Origin: Dermanyssus gallinae
Taxonomy: Eukaryota; Arthropoda; Arachnida; Mesostigmata; Dermanyssidae
DNA: 64,000 nucleotides
Direction of reading: 5' to 3'
NCBI GenBank assembly: GCA_003439945.1
Contig: QVRM01001014.1
Location: 1 to 64,000 of the forward strand
Positions 41,061 through 53,675 of this stretch are shown here, one piece after another. The position numbers and the translations under genes were made by a program. Under the pieces are notes generated by a model. The model saw nothing but the letters and a program-made list of their open reading frames with translations. It had not been told where the DNA came from and did no database searches. The number at the start of each line of letters is the position of its first letter. Position 1 is the stretch's first letter.

Positions 41061-44000
41061 ATTGCTTTGAGGGAATTGCCAAAAGGGCCATCGAGGTGAA
41101 CATTTTTACGGACTATTCACAATACGAGCTACGCAAGGACTGACTATGTTTGCCTTGTACTTATGAAGCAATATTTCGTCAATACTAATAGGTATCCACA
41201 GCGGACGTCTCCGCTAATATAAATGTGTCTTCATATATTTCAATCTGTTGAAAGCTGTGGAACGGGCATGACACCATTCCCGACATCGCCTTGTCTTTAG
41301 GAATTAACTGCTTCTACAAATAGTGCCGCGGCAACTTGGTGAACGTGCAATGCGACGAGCTTTCTAGCCGTTACTCTGCCTTGAATATGTGCACCTCGGA
41401 CAGGGTTACTGCCTCGTATTAAAAGAACTCACACGGGTGAAGCGTGACGTTAATGGTTTGCTCTATATGTAGAAGATATATCTCAGAGTACGTATAGGTA
41501 GGCCAGCTTAATCAGACACTTGCTAAGTACACGTCCTTTAGATATAGCAGCAATGGGTAGATAAAGTTGGTATTCATGACATTCGTTCGTACAGCATACC
41601 GTTGATTGCCCAAGCATGTATGTGTATTGCTCAACGCTATCCCCCTCTTCCTCCTCCTGGATCGGTAATATAATTTTTGTCCTATATAAGCAGTGCATAT
41701 ATCGACATATGTAGTGTCGACTCTCGTTGCAACGCCTTGACAGGTAGGCACGCATACCTGTACCTGTGACAGGGTACAATTACGCCCACGATTTTCAAGC
41801 ATGTGGTAAGATGCGTCAGTCTGACACACACAACACGGTTAATTAAACACACAATGGCGAGTCACTCCGTAGGGTTTATCGGGCTTGTGGCACCAGACTT
41901 TAGCTCTACAGGTGTGAACTGGTGCCATACGTTTTCTGCCACACGACTGAGCCTGCTGGGCAAGGCCAGCTTCTTGAAAACTCACACATAAACCTATGCC
42001 AAGTTGTTGTGACAATAGTGCCCAGCGACGCCATTACTGGGCATGGCTGATCCACGACGATTATGCGAGATGTTACACTGTCAAAGACATTAAAGTGTTT
42101 CGTGTATTACTGTACAGTTTTAGGTTTACCTCACAATTCTTCTAACTTTATTTTTGCTGGCCGCATCGTTAACTGTGTCTGACGTAGCTAAAACTCAATG
42201 TGAAACGGTTTTCTTCACCAATTTGTCTAAAAGCGTATACGAATACATCTAGGCGCGATGGCGTTCTGTCTGTCTGTGACAGCTCTGAAAACTCTGCGTT
42301 TTGCCGACACGTTGGCAGTACGACGGAGAAGTCCACGTTAAATTTCCACCAGTTAGCGCGAAGAAACGCAGCATTGCGGGGTACAGTAGGTAGTAGGAGC
42401 TAGCATAGGCCCTGCTAGAATATTCTTGAATAAGTCCTGATCGAGATAACTTGATACACGTTGTTTACAATACGCGAATAATAAGCAGCTACGGCTTGTG
42501 CTTGATAACGGCCGACTTTAGGTTGGAAGAACAACGTTCATAAGCCGTTAGCAACTCTTCGGGAGCACATATCCTATCATTACGGCGTCCCGGGGGTTTC
42601 ACAATTTTTAGCTTTGTCACAGCCCCTTACAGGCTCTATGGCCTCTGGTGCTGGTCGCACGGTTTCTGAACTGCCTATGAATTTGCATAGAGATTTCTCG
42701 GACTATTCTTTAAGCAGCTTTAACATACTATGCTGCTACGGTAAGCTTGCTTGAGAGACTGAACGCTATACGAAAAGCAGGTTAAGCCCGCCTTCATTTT
42801 AACCGTTGACTGTTTGCATAGTATTATTGCTCCCTACTACTACTTGCCCCGGTTTGAAAGCCAGGAGTAGATGGGCGGTATTACGCATTAGCATTTTTTG
42901 GGGGGGGAAGAAAAGAAAGCTATCCGCTAAAAAGTGTTGAGACAATTGTTGTTGTTGTTGTTGTTGTTGCTGTTGCTGTTGTTGTTGCTGTTGTTGTTGT
43001 TGCTGCTGTTGTTGCTGGTATTATTGTTGATGCTCTTTATGTCGTTCGGCCCACTCGAAATGACACAGAGTAACTGTCGGAGACGGAACAGAGTTAAACA
43101 GCGGGAAAGCGAGAACTCGACAAAGAGAAGCAGCTCAATGAAAAAGACGCCATCAGTAGTTGAGGGATAATATGCCAAAAATGGGCATTTGTTCACGTGC
43201 TCAATTGACACAATTCAATTCAATTTGAAAGCAGTCGATATGGAACGTTGACATTTATAATAACAACAAATAAGAATAATAATTATTATCATCATTATTA
43301 TTTGTTTCGGAGGTGCGGTTTGCGTTGTGTGTACCAATACGCGGCGATCACCATAGTGTAAATTCAGCCTCTTCACAATCGAGCACTTATAAAGAACTAG
43401 GTATTTTGCTCATTTGCATCGGATAAATATTAAATCATTATCTGTGAAAAGGATAACTGTATTAGTAGTTGTAGCACGAGCAGCGAAAATCGCCGCTACG
43501 TAATGTTTATGCTCTATTCATATAGGTTCATAGGTTCCACGAATGCTTCACTCCATAAAACTGCGCAAACAATAAGCGTAGGTAACCACTGTGCTAATTT
43601 CTCGAAACTTTTCAGCTAATTAAAGCTAAATTAACGGCAGATCAATATAATATCAATTCTTCTTTGCTCTTTGTTGAGCGTCTAACGTGCAAAGGTTTAC
43701 TGTCGTACTGCTTACCTTAAAGAAAGTGTCCACTAAAACATGTAAAGTCTTACCAGGAAACAAAAACTGGCGCATTTTTCACAAGTTTGGCGAATCATGT
43801 ACGCTTTCTAATTGCGCTGCTACAGAGCGATCAGAGACTGTTTGGTTTGCTTTAAATAGGTTGGGCCACACACATTTGTGTGACACTTAAGGGCCGCAAA
43901 TCCCGCCGACTACGCACAGATGTTCACATGTTCAATTTTATTATTGTTTTTTTTTATCAGTGGCAGTCCTCACACACGGATACACATTGTCAAAGTAAGT

Positions 44001-44113
44001 TTTGCATAACTGTTTAGGCGAAGTTGGCTTTGGCACTTCAGGTTCTAAGATATACGGGTCTATGCTATTCACAATGAACTTTAGTATCATGATCTCGGCG
44101 AAATCACATTTGT

Positions 44114-44114
<1 letters not shown>
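41061..44114. other. Intergenic, nothing recognised except the TTG repeat
   Basis: Short frames only. An open 67-codon frame at 43687-43890 has normal composition but no recognisable motif. Confidence 0.5.
42945..43018. repeat. (TTG/CTG)n trinucleotide repeat
   Basis: About 75 bp of TTG with CTG variants. Similar CAA or TTG runs lie at 7590-7630, 10300-10320, 16345-16445, 23762-23840 and 48172-48205. Confidence 0.93.
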
Positions 44115-44144
<30 letters not shown>

Positions 44145-44147
<3 letters not shown>

Positions 44148-44855
44148 AATATTGTGATGATTTATTAATCATTTACAATACGTTTGCACACTCGGCAGTG
44201 CTCGCCTTAATAAAAATGGTGGTAAAAAGGTGTCACGTGAAGTTAAGAATCAGTTGTCCGTGTCTTTGCTTGATGGTAGCCCCCGCTCTTATGGACCCGG
44301 TGCGAGCGGTATATTCTAAAAGTTCCTTGCAAAGTTAAAACGGTGAGATACATAAGATTCCTCTTCGTGACGCCGAACTCCAAGAGCGTTGTCGCAGATT
44401 CGGAGTCCCATATACCACTCATAGAGATAGTGATGGATCTTAATCTGCGAGGTTTTTGCGGTTCGGGGAGCGCCGCTCTTAGGGAACTCGACGTCATATT
44501 TGGTGATCTTGTCCTGCCGCGCTTTTGCCAGGTCCCGGTTCGGGCCGCAAACCTCGGCATCTAAAACCCAGACCTCGGTAGGTGTTGTTATTACGAGGTC
44601 GGGCTTTAGACCCGGTGCGCCCGGTTGACGGAATACTCGCTCACGAACCATCTCATGACCCCTTTCGCGGAGAAGATGCGCCACGCGATCAAAGGCGTCG
44701 TCATGTCTCTTTATGGTTTGTTATGTGTTGTATCGCACATCTAAGCGACATGAGCCAACGTCTCAGGCGCATGACACCCGTGCCTACAATATATAAGGCG
44801 AGCACTGCCGAGTGTGCAAACGTATTGTAAATGATTAATAAATCATCACAATATT

Positions 44856-44858
<3 letters not shown>
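44145..44858 (-). mobile_element. R2/R4-type LINE 3' fragment with restriction-like endonuclease, flanked by 65-bp inverted repeats
   Basis: On the - strand the start reads VCTLGSARLIYCRHGC, then PETLAHV, the zinc-finger region before the endonuclease. It continues to MAHLLRERGHEMVRERVFRQ and KPDLVITTPTEVWVLDAEV, a PD-X12-D restriction-like endonuclease. A stop interrupts the zinc finger. The 65 bases at 44794-44858 (5' end of this fragment, coding) recur perfectly inverted at 44145-44209 (3' end). (TA)n tracts lie outside both. The coding capacity is only the C-terminal part of such an element. Confidence 0.82.
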
Positions 44859-44908
<50 letters not shown>

Positions 44909-45199
44909 CGTGTTTCCATTAAAGCATTGTCCAGTTAGAGTTCAAAAGCTATCTTTCCATGTTTGATTCTGTTCGTGAATAAATTCGGAGCAAGGGATGG
45001 GTTTTGCGTTGGTTCTGCGGAGAGTCCAGATCGGCGTCTGTTTGTTCAAGTCTGTGTTGGTCCTCGAACGCGCTAATCTCAGTGGTATCGAATGGTTGTG
45101 AGGCTAAGGTTGTTGTATGTAAAAATCATTATCATTTATTTATTGCACAATATGTATGGTATGCATGTATACATACTTCTAAGTAATAACATGGCATTA

Positions 45200-46570
45200 A
45201 GCTAAGTGCGTAAGAAAAACAAGGGCACCTACAGCCTTTACGGTGGCAGAGTTTATGATGGAATCTATGAAGTGATAGCGGCTCACAAGATGTCGGTTAA
45301 GTTGTACTGGTGCTTGCCATGTCAACTTTCAGGTCAAATAGGGCGTTTAGTGTGCTCGGAGGTAACTGTTGGAGCTTTTCACTTGTGGATATCGAGACTA
45401 GACGTTTTCTCGTCAGTTCAGCAATGTGTTGTCCGAGGGCTGTGCCCTTTATTGAAATGTTAATTCCAAGGTAGCAAAAGGCGTTAACAATTCGACTGCA
45501 CTAGTTCTGAGATTTAAACGATCGAAACAAGCAAGCAGTCCTTCAGGTCTAAATTTGCTGGCTTTGGTTTTCTCGGCGTTAATCTGAAGACCGTTGGTTT
45601 TGCAGTACTCCTTCAGGGTGCGTATTCTTCGCTGCAACTCCAACTTATCACGACTAAATATGACGATATCGCCGCCGTATAGACTGATGATGGCCGTATC
45701 GTGTTTTTTGAATGATTGGCAGCAGATAGCTTAGAAAAGCAGAAAAGCAGGGAGCTAAGATTTTCACCCTGAGCATAACCTGTGGTCTGGATAACAAGCT
45801 CATCAAATCGAGTCGTCACTAAATATCGAGTTTGCTTGAAGAACGCTGGCGATTAGAGTTAGTGTATTGGGACCAACACTTGCATTGGCAAGCTAAAGCG
45901 GACTTTAGATTAACAAATAAGGCATACAGATTTTTTCCGTGACTTACGAAGTTTTTCACTTCGGACAATGATTTATTGCATGCTGTTATGACCGATTTTA
46001 CGGAATACATGCTGCTCTTGTGGTATTATGTGGCGGTGATGGAAAAATGTCAAAAAGCATGTTGTGAGCGCCGATGCTCAAATCTTATTAATACAACTCT
46101 TCTTGGCAATGACCCTTCGGGATTGAATCACTTTTTTCCTTTGGGATGCTTTTGTGTATGCACTCCCGCCATGTTTCCGGGACATGGCCTTCATCTAGGC
46201 ATTTGTTAAAGATTGCAAGGAGAATAGGCCAGGTATGAGGAATGTCTGAGGTGTTCATTTTGGAAGAGGTCGGGACCGAAAATTTTATTCTCTTTTGCTC
46301 GACCAAAAGTCACAAGAACCTCGCTGTAGGGTGCCTCTAGAGATGCTACTAAGGCCTTCGCAAATTCTCCATCAGGCTCTGCTGCAATTAGGATTTTACT
46401 AGAAACTGTATTGGTGGAAGCAAACGTGCACTCGAAATGTTCACAAAGCACATCTCCAGGAATTGTGCGACTGCGAATTACCTGCGTTGTCTGAGCGGCG
46501 AGATAGGGTCGTTCCTGTGCTTCCGTCACTAATTGTTGCTTCTGTTCTTTAAAGAATTTTCCTCTCTTTA
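45200..46570 (-). mobile_element. Decayed LINE reverse transcriptase with altered catalytic box
   Basis: In order on the - strand: HFECTFAST (about 46430), GPDLFQNEHLR, PHTWPILLAIFNKCLDEGHV, SVITACNKSLSEVKNF, GYAQGENLSSLLF, and ISLYGGDIVIFSRDK. Then come LKEYCKTNGLQINAEKTKASKF residues in order, all characteristic of LINE RT blocks 1-6. Frames change several times. The active-site YADD reads YGGD at about 45665-45680, which alone would abolish catalysis. Confidence 0.82.
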
Positions 46571-46686
46571 TTTTTGTATGTAAAGAAAAAACAATAAACT
46601 GATCTATAACAGTGTATGATGAGAAGAATAGAAAGAAGAAGAAGAGGAAATACCTAGTATCAGAGACGACAAATAAACTCACACAC

Positions 46687-46736
<50 letters not shown>

Positions 46737-48230
46737 ATACACACACAAGTACGCACAGTGGATACGCACCAACGAGGCGCAACATTCGAGCAGGAAAACC
46801 CAGGGCGCTTTTTCTTTATTCGACCCCCTTATCGCTGGCACGCAAGCGCTTGTAGTGGCGAAAGCAATTTCGCCATTCGCCAGCATCATGTCGTTTTTTG
46901 TTCTCCCTTCTCGATTCTCTTTTCTCTCGGTGTTTGCCTCTCTCTCTCTCATTCGCATCTATACTCCCTTTTTCTCGCTTTCTGTTTGCTTTTCGGCAAC
47001 GATGAAAACCAAGCCAAAAATATTCAACAACATCGCCGTCGACGTCGTCCTCATTGTCGCATCCGAGAAGAGCTTCCGGAAAGCCTTATCTCTACACGCA
47101 GCTTGCGATGAAGCCGTTGTGTGTGTGTGTATGTGTGTGTTGCGGGGCTTGTGCCCCCGTGTGAAGGCTGGGGATGGAGGAAGATGAAGAAGAGGAGGGA
47201 GGGAGGGGTGGTAGATGTGCTTAGGTAAGCACGCGCCGGTCTACTCTAAAAGATCGAGAAGCCAGTTTGCTAGTAGACCTCTTCTATCTCTGCCCTGCAT
47301 TCTCTTCCCGAGCCTTTCCTTGAGCTCGCGCTTATGCTCTCCTCTTTTCCCGTTTTCTCTCCGTTCATCTATCTGTCTATCTATCTAGTCCGTTGCCATC
47401 CTGGCGTCCTGGCGTTCAAACCTCGAGCCTCAGTGAGGTATACCTCAACTGAGCACGCTGTAGACTTTTCTCGCCAAGTAAAGCCAAGTAAGTCTTCCTT
47501 CTTAAGGCGGCGGCGCATATTGAGCCAACGAACGAGCAAGCAAGCGGACGCCCCCAAACCCCTGACGTGGGGCGAACGGAAAACCCAGTCCGGGAGATGG
47601 TTAAGAGCATCTCGGTCTTTTTTCCCTCCCTATCTCGCTTCCCACTCTCCCATCTATCTACGCTTGGTTCTCGCTCCTCACCCTCTACGTGCGTGTATTC
47701 CTCTCTCGCGCAGAAGAGCATGAGCGCTCTTCCCGGCCATCTCGGTGTTCTCACTGCATCGGCCTGCTTAGGGCGCAGTTGGTCGGCGCATTGCGTCCGA
47801 CAGACTCATAAAGAGACGCGCCCGCCCGTCTGCCCGACTAGGGGCTGGGCTGGTTGATGTTGCTTGCCCGTCGCTTGGTTCGGCTCATAGGCTCGTCATA
47901 TGAGCCTGCCGTATATACGCATAAATGACGGCGCGCCACCACCACTACCGACGACCCCGGCGACGTTGGTTCAGGTTTTTATTTTACGAGATGGCGAGAA
48001 ACAGCCGAGAAAACACGCCGGTAAGATTAGGTTGTCCAGAGACGGGCCGGACGAACGCCGCCTGCATGGCGATGGTGATGATGATGATGATGATATGACG
48101 ACGGTAGTGGTAGCGCGTATGTATGTACATTCGTAAGTACATGTGTATATATACACACACTCACACATATGTTGTTGTGTTGTTGTTGTTTTTGTTGCTG
48201 CTGTTTTTGTTAACGTTTCTGTTGTTGTGG

Positions 48231-48404
48231 ATGGCCGTTGTTGTTCTTAAAGGATTGAACCTGCTCAGCTTCAGCAGCCGATTACTGCTGCTGCTGTTGA
48301 CGCTAGGGCCAGTGCTGCTCGCTTTTGCCGAAGGTCCGCTCTCTGCCCCTGGCGGAAGAAAGGAAAATGCCGCGACAGCTGGGCACCATCATGGCGGAAG
48401 TTAG
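48231..48404 (+). CDS. Possible small secreted-peptide ORF or exon
   Basis: MAVVVLKGLNLLSFSSRLLL continues with TLGPVLLAFAEG, a reasonable signal peptide with an A-F-A cleavage motif. A short Gly/His-rich end and a stop follow. No homology is recognised and TTG-repeat translation precedes it. Confidence 0.25.
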   Translation: MAVVVLKGLNLLSFSSRLLLLLLTLGPVLLAFAEGPLSAPGGRKENAATAGHHHGGS

Positions 48405-48467
48405 CGCCTTTATACCAATCGATGGTGTCCATTGGCGAATCGACGACAGACAAACCATCTCGTCGTC

Positions 48468-48692
48468 CTCGTCGTCGTCGAAGTTTAGATCAGAACTTTT
48501 TTTTGTTTTTTTTTTATGGGAGGCAAAAATGCTTTTACGCACACCCAAAGCGGGTAGCGTGGGACTCGATGCCGATGTTGTTGGCATAATACCCACTAAA
48601 AACCTCTCACCGAAATGGCCTCAGTAAGTGGTGAGGAGCTAGAACCATTCTTTAATACTACTCCGACGTCGTCGAAGTTTAGATCAGAACTG
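48468..48692. repeat. Short direct repeat pair
   Basis: CGTCGTCGAAGTTTAGATCA (continuing GAACT) occurs at about 48473 and 48667. The purpose is unknown. Confidence 0.75.
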
Positions 48693-49848
48693 CCTGCAAT
48701 AGTCAACCAAGCCTACCAAGAGAGTGAACACAGGAATATACTCGCAGGCAGACAGTGTGCGAAAGGGCAGACTCGGCTAGTTGTTGAATGTTTTTCGTGT
48801 GTTTTCTTTGTTGTTATTGCTGTTGTTTGTGCTGTCACCTAACGTCACCGGTGATCGGCCAGAATTCGATTACAGTTGAATTGGTTAAACCAGAAACGAG
48901 CCAAACATACGCCGAAAATGCAATCCCTTGTGGAATCGAGCTACGAGCACCACGAAGGAAGAACTCTGTTAACGACCGTAGCCAAAACTACATGTCCATT
49001 TCAAATGTTGCAATAAAAATGCATAGAGACGCGCAATGCGTAAAGACGACGTTCGAATAGAGCTAGAACAGAACGTGAGACCAGCTTGGTCAGGTTTAAT
49101 CGAGCCCATCAGAAATGTGACAAGTGTGTCCAAATAAAAACACTCTTTAATAGGTTAGACTGGTAGAAACGCAAGCTTCAAAAATAGAAAAACGTTATCT
49201 TTATTATTAATAAAAGTATAGTTTATCCTTAGTCAACTACCCATCAGTCTGCTATTGATATGAACAATAATATAACGATAAATAATATATAATGGACAAT
49301 AAGAAAAATCAGATGCTATAGACAGAAGTGAAAGGTTACCCGCATAGCCTGCTGGCCACTTGCAAGTTCTGTGCATCTGTGCATGGTAACCAAGTCGCGG
49401 ACAATATTAGATAGAGGCCTGTTACACTCTGCCCTCGTAAAATGCCAAACCGAACGCCCTACAAAGAGTGGACGAGTACTTATAAACCAATCGGAAACGT
49501 GGCACGGTATACAAAGAACGAAACTATATCACATGTTCAGCTGGTGTCCTGAACAGTGTAGGCGTGTATCTTCATATCTACTCGTCTCTTATAAATACTT
49601 CCAATTGCCTTCCTATATATGCGGATGATCGATCCTAAGTAGGTTGCATGACTTCGAGAGATGCATGAGAACGGCACTAAGCAGACAGAACAGAATTGTA
49701 AACAGACTTTGGATATATGATTCATAACCGTGGTACTGACGGGAGGCTCTTTAGGGCACTTTAGTTGTAAGCGCACCTTTAGCCATTTTACCTGTTAGGG
49801 GCGTTCATGAAATTGTCCTTTTATCATTACATTTGTGCGTAGATAATC

Positions 49849-49887
<39 letters not shown>

Positions 49888-49931
49888 CAGTTGACCAGTG
49901 GACTGTGTACTTTGTTAACTCAAATGACTCG

Positions 49932-49956
<25 letters not shown>

Positions 49957-49962
<6 letters not shown>

Positions 49963-50754
49963 CATTCATATCGTTATGTACTTATTTCGAGGTTTGGTAG
50001 AACTCGGCAACAAAATAATGTTTCCCAATGGAGGGAGGACGCGGAAACGTCTTGTTTAGGAGAGAGAGTAAAATTTATAAAAGTAGTTATTTTGCCGTTC
50101 TTTCTCCTACATAGTTGCTCGAAATCTACGTTTGCGGGAGAGCCAGTCAACGCATGAAGGAACCAATCATATCGGCGTGTTCGGAGGAAAGTTCTGCGCA
50201 ATGGAGGACTCTTCACTAGCTTGCGTAGCAAAAAGCGGAAAGCCAAATTGAGGAAGTCCTAAAAAGTCGATATGTTGTTATATCATACGTTAACGCTTTT
50301 TCGTGAAAAATCGTAAAATGTTTCCATTACGACCAAACAGGTGCGTCTAAAATACGAAAATGGTGGGCATTAAATTTGCTAGTGCGTGAGAGTGGTCTTT
50401 TGGGCGTACATATTTGGTCGTAATAGAAAAATTTAACGATTTTTTACGAAAAAGCGTTAACGGAACATATCCACTTTTTATGACTTTCCTCAATCTGGCT
50501 ATTTGTTTTTCGCAACCCAAGCTAATGAAGTGTCTTCCATTGTGCAGAATTTTCTTCCGAACATGCTTATTTGATTGGTTCCTTCGTACGTTTACTGGTT
50601 CTCCCGCAAACGTAGATTTCGCACAACTATGTAGGAGAAAGAGGCAAAATAACTACCTTTATAAACTTCACCCTCTCTCCTAAACAAGACGTTTTCGCGT
50701 CATCCTTCCATTAAGAAACCTCGAAATAAGTACAGAACGATATGAATGACCCTG
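49957..50754. mobile_element. Second foldback element of the same family
   Basis: The left arm is about 49957-50352 and the right arm about 50397-50754, inverted relative to each other, with tips TAGGGTCATTCATATCG and CGATATGAATGACCCTG. Both tips touch (TA)n. The arms are more diverged from each other than in the copy at 30943. There is no ORF. Confidence 0.88.
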
Positions 50755-51714
50755 TATATATATTTATATATATATTCGAAAAATGAACACGTGGAAGCTT
50801 TAGGTCAGCAATGCCATACTGGATACATGTGTAATAAAACTGCACTCTACGCGCACAAACAATTCAATTATAATCCTGGAGTCCGGCAGAAAGGAATGGA
50901 GCTCCTCTTATGAGTATTTCTACTACGTGCCACTAGTGGAGAGAGGGAGAGAAAGTGTGCTTACAACTACTGGCTAAACATGGGCTAAATGAAGGGTTAT
51001 CATGACTTCACAGGACGACGCAAGAGGTGAGGGTCCTAAAGCAGCCTTTGTGGATGCACAGTCGTCAAAGCAACAACGGAGCTGCCGTGTCAATGTCAAC
51101 AACTATCTGAACAACAACAGCAGCAGCAAGTGATTTTGAAGTGTTTATGTTTTGTCCACCACAACAGCACTGCCAACCGACCATAACAATGCTGTTCTAT
51201 GCAAATGCCTTAGTGTCGACGCCGTGGCTGTTCCTCAGGTTTGCGATCATACAGTGACGGCCAGCAAAATTGTTATCTGCGCGGGCTTCGAGGAATGTTA
51301 TATGTCATTGATCTTATATATACAATTTCCGATAACTTGGACGTGAAAGTTTAACAACATGCAAAAGTTCAGTAATCATTTTGCGAGCTTTCTTAATAAT
51401 AGCACAATCGTTCCTGAATTAGCTAAGGCCTGGTATAATTTAATGTAGAATGTTTTCTTGATTGCGCCGGTATTAATAGATATGTTTGCGCTCTCACTTC
51501 TTGCAGCCGTAGAAAGAGAAGAGTTATCAGGAACACAATTGCAATGTCCGAGACTATCACCGAAGTAAAACGAGAGTAGTACCGATTAAATCTGATTGTA
51601 TCATGTATATCAGTACAAAATGTCCGAGGATATAATAATAAACAAGATAATTCAATTACTAAATCAAACTATAAAACATATTAACAAATAAAAAAGAATT
51701 CTTTTTTTACGATT

Positions 51715-51800
51715 GGTAATATATTATTTTATGAATTGGTTATTTATTATATTATGAGTTGGTTATTTAATGTTTTATGACTTGTTTATTTATTATACAA
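51715..51800. repeat. Three-copy AT-rich minisatellite
   Basis: Units of about 28 bp sharing TTATGA(A/G/C)TTG(G)TTATTTA(T/A)T. Confidence 0.75.
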
Positions 51801-52124
51801 TTTTGCTCTATATAAATATCCTCGGTCCGAGGCTTTAAGTGAACAGGGCTTTTGCCTGCAACCACTACGAGAGTGTTTATCGCAACCATGATATTCGCGC
51901 CTATCTGAGACTAGCCGAGTACGTAAAGAATGAAAACACGATCGCCTGCTGTCACCAGTAGAGTGGCTTGCTGACCTTCGGTGTCAGCTGTATTTATTGC
52001 CTCTCAAATTGTTCTCGAATGTGGTAGAATCGATTCGGTCCGAGTAGACGTTTCTATCGAATCGTCTGTACACTTCTCGTACCTTCTCGTGCCTAGTCTT
52101 TCCACTGCACGTTCGCCAGCACGT

Positions 52125-52232
52125 GGCGTCGAGCCGACAGCCGTGTGTCTACCTAAACATGCCTAGATACAACAGTGTAGCGTCGAGCCGACAGCTGTGT
52201 CTACCTGAATATGGCTAGACACAACACTATAG
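52125..52232. repeat. Tandem duplication of about 54 bp
   Basis: GCGTCGAGCCGACAGC(C/T)GTGT followed by CTACCT(A/G)AA(C/T)ATG occurs twice in direct repeat, starting at about 52125 and 52179. Confidence 0.88.
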
Positions 52233-52278
52233 ATATGCATTAAGCATCATATCTCATCAATCTGAGAACTGTAACAGG

Positions 52279-52279
<1 letters not shown>

Positions 52280-52370
<91 letters not shown>

Positions 52371-52371
52371 T
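52280..52371. repeat. (TA)n microsatellite
   Basis: About 90 bp of TA with one phase slip near 52315. Confidence 0.97.
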
Positions 52372-53016
52372 AAATGAGAGAATACGAGATAAAGAGATGT
52401 ATATACAGAATGTATGTTTATTGTGTCCACTGATAACGAGTGTGCTGTAAATAAGCGTAACGACATACATAAAAAGCAAAGATTGCCATCGCTAAGACGT
52501 GTACATACATATACGTCGATGTACTACTTACTGCCCGGCTTTGCGCAAAACTATCAAGTTGTTGGTGATCTCCGCCGCGCAGAATCTATCTATACAAGAC
52601 AGCGTGCGAGAGAGTGCCTCGTCCGGTCGTCTATTTGACGTCTCATGTTAATCCTTTCAATACTGAGGATGCACCCTGCAGGGTAGGCTTTCTTTTGAAT
52701 GGGCATCATAACGTCGTGCGGCACGTTACGACCATAAAAACAAACCGTTCGGTAAGCGCGTACGCGGCTAACTAGCACAAACACCTGTGGTCATTAAGCG
52801 CGAGTTTAAGTTCGATCTGCGACAGTCAGAGAGTCCGGGCGCCAGTCTGTCGTGTAGATGATGAACGTGGAAGCGCGGAGCTGCTCATGATCAGCAAAAA
52901 AAACGAATAAATAATATTTGCCATCATAATTGTGCCATTACCATCCTCAACATCGTCATCGTCGTCGTCATCTTCATCATCAACATCAATACCACACTAC
53001 ATCAACAACATCGTAG

Positions 53017-53454
53017 TCAAGCCGAAGAGATTCCTGTTAGGCTGGCTCCGGATTTCTTTGCCTTGTAAAGGAGGAAGGCGCCGAAACAATACAAAATTGC
53101 TTGTAGAATTCCGAAGATCGCCGGAAGTATGTACGAATGTGACTTGGAACCGTCTGTATAGGTGAGCGTACAGAACAGAAGAATTGTCCCCACAATCCAT
53201 AAGAGGGCCGCTACTGCAGTGTAGATGAGTTCAGCGATCAACGGATTAACGCTAGACAGGGTCCACCGGAATAGGTAGCAGAGGACAATTATGCACGTAG
53301 AGAGAAAAGTTGCGACGGCAACAAACATAAAGAATTTCGCATATCCTGTCAATGGCGGAGAATCAGAGGCCATGCAGGCTATGCCTAGCACGATCTGAAT
53401 CAACTTGATCCATCCGAGCGGCTTCTTAAAGTGGGCGATGCTAAAATCCACCAT
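53017..53454 (-). CDS. MARVEL/CMTM-like four-span membrane protein
   Basis: This is an intact 145-codon ORF starting MVDFSIAHFKKPLGWIKLIQ. It has four hydrophobic segments at about 13-29, 38-62, 72-94 and 107-130, short polar loops, and a lysine-containing end (YKAKKSGAS). The opening with a PLGW motif before span 1, and the TM spacing, match CKLF-like MARVEL transmembrane (CMTM) proteins of vesicles and the plasma membrane. No intron interrupts it, so it is either a single-exon gene or an old retrocopy. I see no poly(A) tail or target duplication. Lack of decay next to ruined transposons argues for a functional gene. Alternative: another MARVEL family member such as a plasmolipin type. Confidence 0.8.
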   Translation of the reverse strand: MVDFSIAHFKKPLGWIKLIQIVLGIACMASDSPPLTGYAKFFMFVAVATFLSTCIIVLCYLFRWTLSSVNPLIAELIYTAVAALLWIVGTILLFCTLTYTDGSKSHSYILPAIFGILQAILYCFGAFLLYKAKKSGASLTGISSA

Positions 53455-53529
53455 TCTGGAAATTGGCAGCTCGGGAGTTCACTTCGTTGCGACTCACACT
53501 TGACGGTAGCCTGGTGCTAATAGCTACAA

Positions 53530-53675
53530 TATGGCATACCTTTTACGAAGTATTTCGTCGTCATTTGCACGTTTAGTGGTCGCCGAGGGAGGGCTAGTGT
53601 AGTATACGGCATGTACTGTGTTAAGCACTGACATACCTTTTATGAAGTACTTCGTTAGAATTTGCCTCTTGATCT
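53530..53675. repeat. Direct repeat pair upstream of the CMTM-like gene
   Basis: CATACCTTTTACGAAGTATT at 53533 recurs as CATACCTTTTATGAAGTACT at 53632, with 30 bp similar overall. It falls in the probable promoter or 5' UTR side of the - strand gene. Confidence 0.6.

Larger units (their letters stand above)
46734..49850. other. GC-richer stretch without assignable gene
   Basis: Pyrimidine-rich (46900-47700), with a GATGATGATG run near 48075, TTG repeats near 48175 and the direct repeat at 48473/48667. Candidate promoter or untranslated exon. AT-rich beyond 49100. Confidence 0.4.
50776..53016. other. Intergenic: minisatellite, tandem duplication, (TA)n
   Basis: Contents are listed separately at 51715, 52125 and 52280. 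TCATCATC-type runs lie at 52950-52990. No gene recognised. Confidence 0.5.

Noticed and set aside
46855..47187. Hydrophobic frame MAKAISPFASIMSFF
   Set aside because: It comes from pyrimidine-rich DNA (CTCTCTCTC) that yields Ser/Leu/Phe frames by chance; no homologue recognised.
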